NCBI GenBank assembly: GCA_023390785.1
Contig: JAEWCE010000386.1
Coordinates: 1 to 7,662 of the forward strand
DNA: 7,662 nt
Origin: Pseudomonadota bacterium
Lineage (GTDB): Bacteria > Pseudomonadota > Alphaproteobacteria > Rhizobiales > Devosiaceae
Direction of reading: 5' to 3'
In this document: positions 6,535 through 7,662 of the stretch, piece after piece
How the letters are laid out: the number at the start of each line of letters is the position of its first letter
Position numbering within the stretch: the stretch's first letter is position 1
Translations under genes and position numbers: made by a program
The notes under the pieces: model-generated
Database searches by the model: none
Told to the model about the DNA's origin: nothing
Seen by the model: the letters and a program-made list of their open reading frames with translations, nothing else

Positions 6535-7166
6535 AAACCATCCTCTGCTACGGCGACAGCCTGACCTACGGCGCCAATCCGATCCCAGGCGGCCCACGGC
6601 ATGCCTATGAGGATCGCTGGCCGACGCGGCTCGAGGCCGGCCTCGGCGGCAGGGCCCGCGTGATCGCCGAAGGCCTGGGCGGACGCACCACCGTGCACGA
6701 CGACTGGTTCACCAGCGCCGATCGCAACGGCGCCCGTATCCTGCCGACGTTGCTGCACTCGCATGCACCGTTCGACCTCGTCGTCATCATGCTGGGCACC
6801 AACGATCTGAAGCCTTTCCTCGGCCGCACGGCCATGGAGGCCTCGAAGGGAGCGGCGCGGCTCGTCGAGATCGTCCGGGCGCATTGCGGCGCGGCCATGC
6901 CGATCGTCCTCGTGGCCCCGCCGCACCTCAGCGACACGCAGCATCCCGAGATGCTGCTGCATTTCGGCGGCCAGCCCGCGATCGATGAATCGCGCCAGTT
7001 TGCGAAGTGGTACCGGCAGCGCGCCGAGGAACTGGGAACGGCCTTCTTCGATGCGTCCACTGTGGCGCGCCCCGATCCGAATGATGGCGTCCACCTCGAT
7101 GCGGCCAATACCCGGGCCATCGGCGATGCCCTGGTGCCGATCGTTGCGGGATTGCTCGGCCCGTGA
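6531..7166 (+). CDS. SGNH/GDSL arylesterase or acyltransferase
   Basis: A 211-residue cytosolic SGNH-fold hydrolase with no signal peptide. Block I is CYGDSLTYG with nucleophile S10. The oxyanion-hole Gly is in EGLGGRTT (48-54), block III is MLGTNDLK (87-94, with N91), and block V is DGVHLD with D185 and H188 completing the triad. From memory the sequence closely resembles the Mycobacterium smegmatis acyltransferase/arylesterase MsAcT (shared ILC-GDSLT, EGL--RTT, DLV-IMLGTND, FFDA, and DG-H near the end). That enzyme catalyses ester hydrolysis and acyl transfer in water. The natural substrate is unknown. The ATG overlaps the pdhC stop as ATGA and no strong Shine-Dalgarno precedes it, so translation probably depends on termination at pdhC. 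As I recall, an arylesterase-like gene follows pdhC in rhizobia too, so its presence here is expected. Confidence 0.9.
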   Translation: MKTILCYGDSLTYGANPIPGGPRHAYEDRWPTRLEAGLGGRARVIAEGLGGRTTVHDDWFTSADRNGARILPTLLHSHAPFDLVVIMLGTNDLKPFLGRTAMEASKGAARLVEIVRAHCGAAMPIVLVAPPHLSDTQHPEMLLHFGGQPAIDESRQFAKWYRQRAEELGTAFFDASTVARPDPNDGVHLDAANTRAIGDALVPIVAGLLGP

Positions 7167-7662
7167 GCGTCACCACGCGGCCGGCGACGCGCGCCGATGC
7201 CAGCGAGATTGCGCTTCTGGTCAACATCGCCGTGCACGGCGGTATCGCGCAGGGCTGGGCGCACGCGGCCGAGGCGCAGGGCACCTACGATCCGATCGAG
7301 GTCGGGCGGCTGGAGATGCTGCGCGACGACACCGAGTTCGGCTGGCACAATTGCACCATGGCCGAGAGCGACGGCGAAGTGGTCGGCATGCTGCTCGGCT
7401 ACCGCAAGCCCGACGCCTTCGAGCCGGTGCCGCCCGACGTCACCGGATTCATGCGGCCGATCGAGGAGCTCGAGGCGGAGGCCAACGGCACCTGGTTCAT
7501 TTCCATGCTCGGGGTCCATGTGGGCTGGCGCGGCAAGGGGGTCGGCAGCCAGCTGCTGGAGGTCGCCGACGTCAAGCGCGATGCAACGGCTGCGAACGGC
7601 GTGTCGCTGATCGTCGAAGACAAGAACGAGGGCGCACGGCGTCTCTACGAGCGTCATGGCTA
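7163..7662 (+). CDS. GNAT-family N-acetyltransferase (3' end beyond window)
   Basis: Translation from GTG at 7163 gives an open frame of 166 codons running off the window edge. It carries the acetyl-CoA pyrophosphate-binding signature of the Gcn5-related fold: strand ISMLGVHV (113-120), then WRGKGVGSQLL (122-132) with the R-G-K-G-V-G loop. Further on, GVSLIVEDKNEGARRLYERHG (146-166) is the usual strand, conserved Asn and LYE-HG helix near the C-terminus, so probably only a few codons are missing. The first in-frame ATG is not until codon 52, inside the domain, so the GTG overlapping the SGNH stop (GTGA, 7163-7166) is the best start. The acceptor substrate is unknown; these enzymes acetylate amines, amino acids or proteins. 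The overlap places it in the PDH operon. Confidence 0.85.
   Translation, partial: MSVTTRPATRADASEIALLVNIAVHGGIAQGWAHAAEAQGTYDPIEVGRLEMLRDDTEFGWHNCTMAESDGEVVGMLLGYRKPDAFEPVPPDVTGFMRPIEELEAEANGTWFISMLGVHVGWRGKGVGSQLLEVADVKRDATAANGVSLIVEDKNEGARRLYERHG

Noticed and set aside
6531..6600. Signal peptide on the SGNH enzyme
   Set aside because: The N-terminus goes straight into the block I strand (KTILCYGDSL) with no hydrophobic leader, so the protein is predicted to be cytosolic.
6605..7657. Long antisense open frame opposite the SGNH and GNAT genes
   Set aside because: No family motifs; the + strand carries SGNH catalytic blocks and the GNAT acetyl-CoA loop in the correct order.

Overview
The window is a GC-rich stretch from an alphaproteobacterium, most likely of the order Hyphomicrobiales (rhizobia/Devosia-like). 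The inference rests on four things: high G+C coding sequence, a pyruvate dehydrogenase (PDH) complex with E1 split into alpha and beta chains, a lipoyl domain fused to the N-terminus of E1 beta, and the order eno - ftsB-like gene - pdhA - pdhB - pdhC - arylesterase-like gene, which as I recall resembles the rhizobial arrangement. The exact genus cannot be read from the sequence. All recognised genes lie on the + strand.

Layout. Positions 1-356 hold no convincing gene; they contain a G-tract cluster, a repeated motif and a small dyad in front of eno. Enolase (eno) occupies 357-1637 and is followed by a hairpin. A small FtsB/DivIC-type septum formation initiator occupies 1755-2150. A 110-nt gap leads to the PDH operon: pdhA (E1 alpha, 2261-3286), pdhB (lipoyl-E1 beta, 3298-4689), a cytosine deaminase of the yeast Fcy1 type (4694-5146), pdhC (E2, 5155-6534), an SGNH arylesterase/acyltransferase (6531-7166) and a GTG-started GNAT acetyltransferase (7163 to beyond the window end). 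Gaps within the operon are 11, 4 and 8 nt, followed by two 4-nt stop/start overlaps, so the genes are probably co-transcribed and translationally coupled.

How the genes work together. Enolase makes phosphoenolpyruvate just upstream of pyruvate, and PdhA/PdhB/PdhC convert pyruvate to acetyl-CoA using lipoyl arms on both PdhB and PdhC. The E3 gene (lpd) is not in the window and may lie downstream. The SGNH and GNAT enzymes are acyl-transfer or ester-hydrolysis enzymes of unknown substrate.

The outstanding oddity is the cytosine deaminase lodged between the E1 beta and E2 genes of an otherwise ordinary PDH operon. It keeps the zinc, catalytic and base-contacting residues of the yeast enzyme. 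Other points worth a second look are a pair of near-identical 13-nt dyads (T-N11-A form) exactly 105 bp apart upstream of pdhA, an Asp-to-Ala change in the GHSMSDP loop of PdhA, and a 32-nt identical in-frame repeat in the two lipoyl-domain coding regions.
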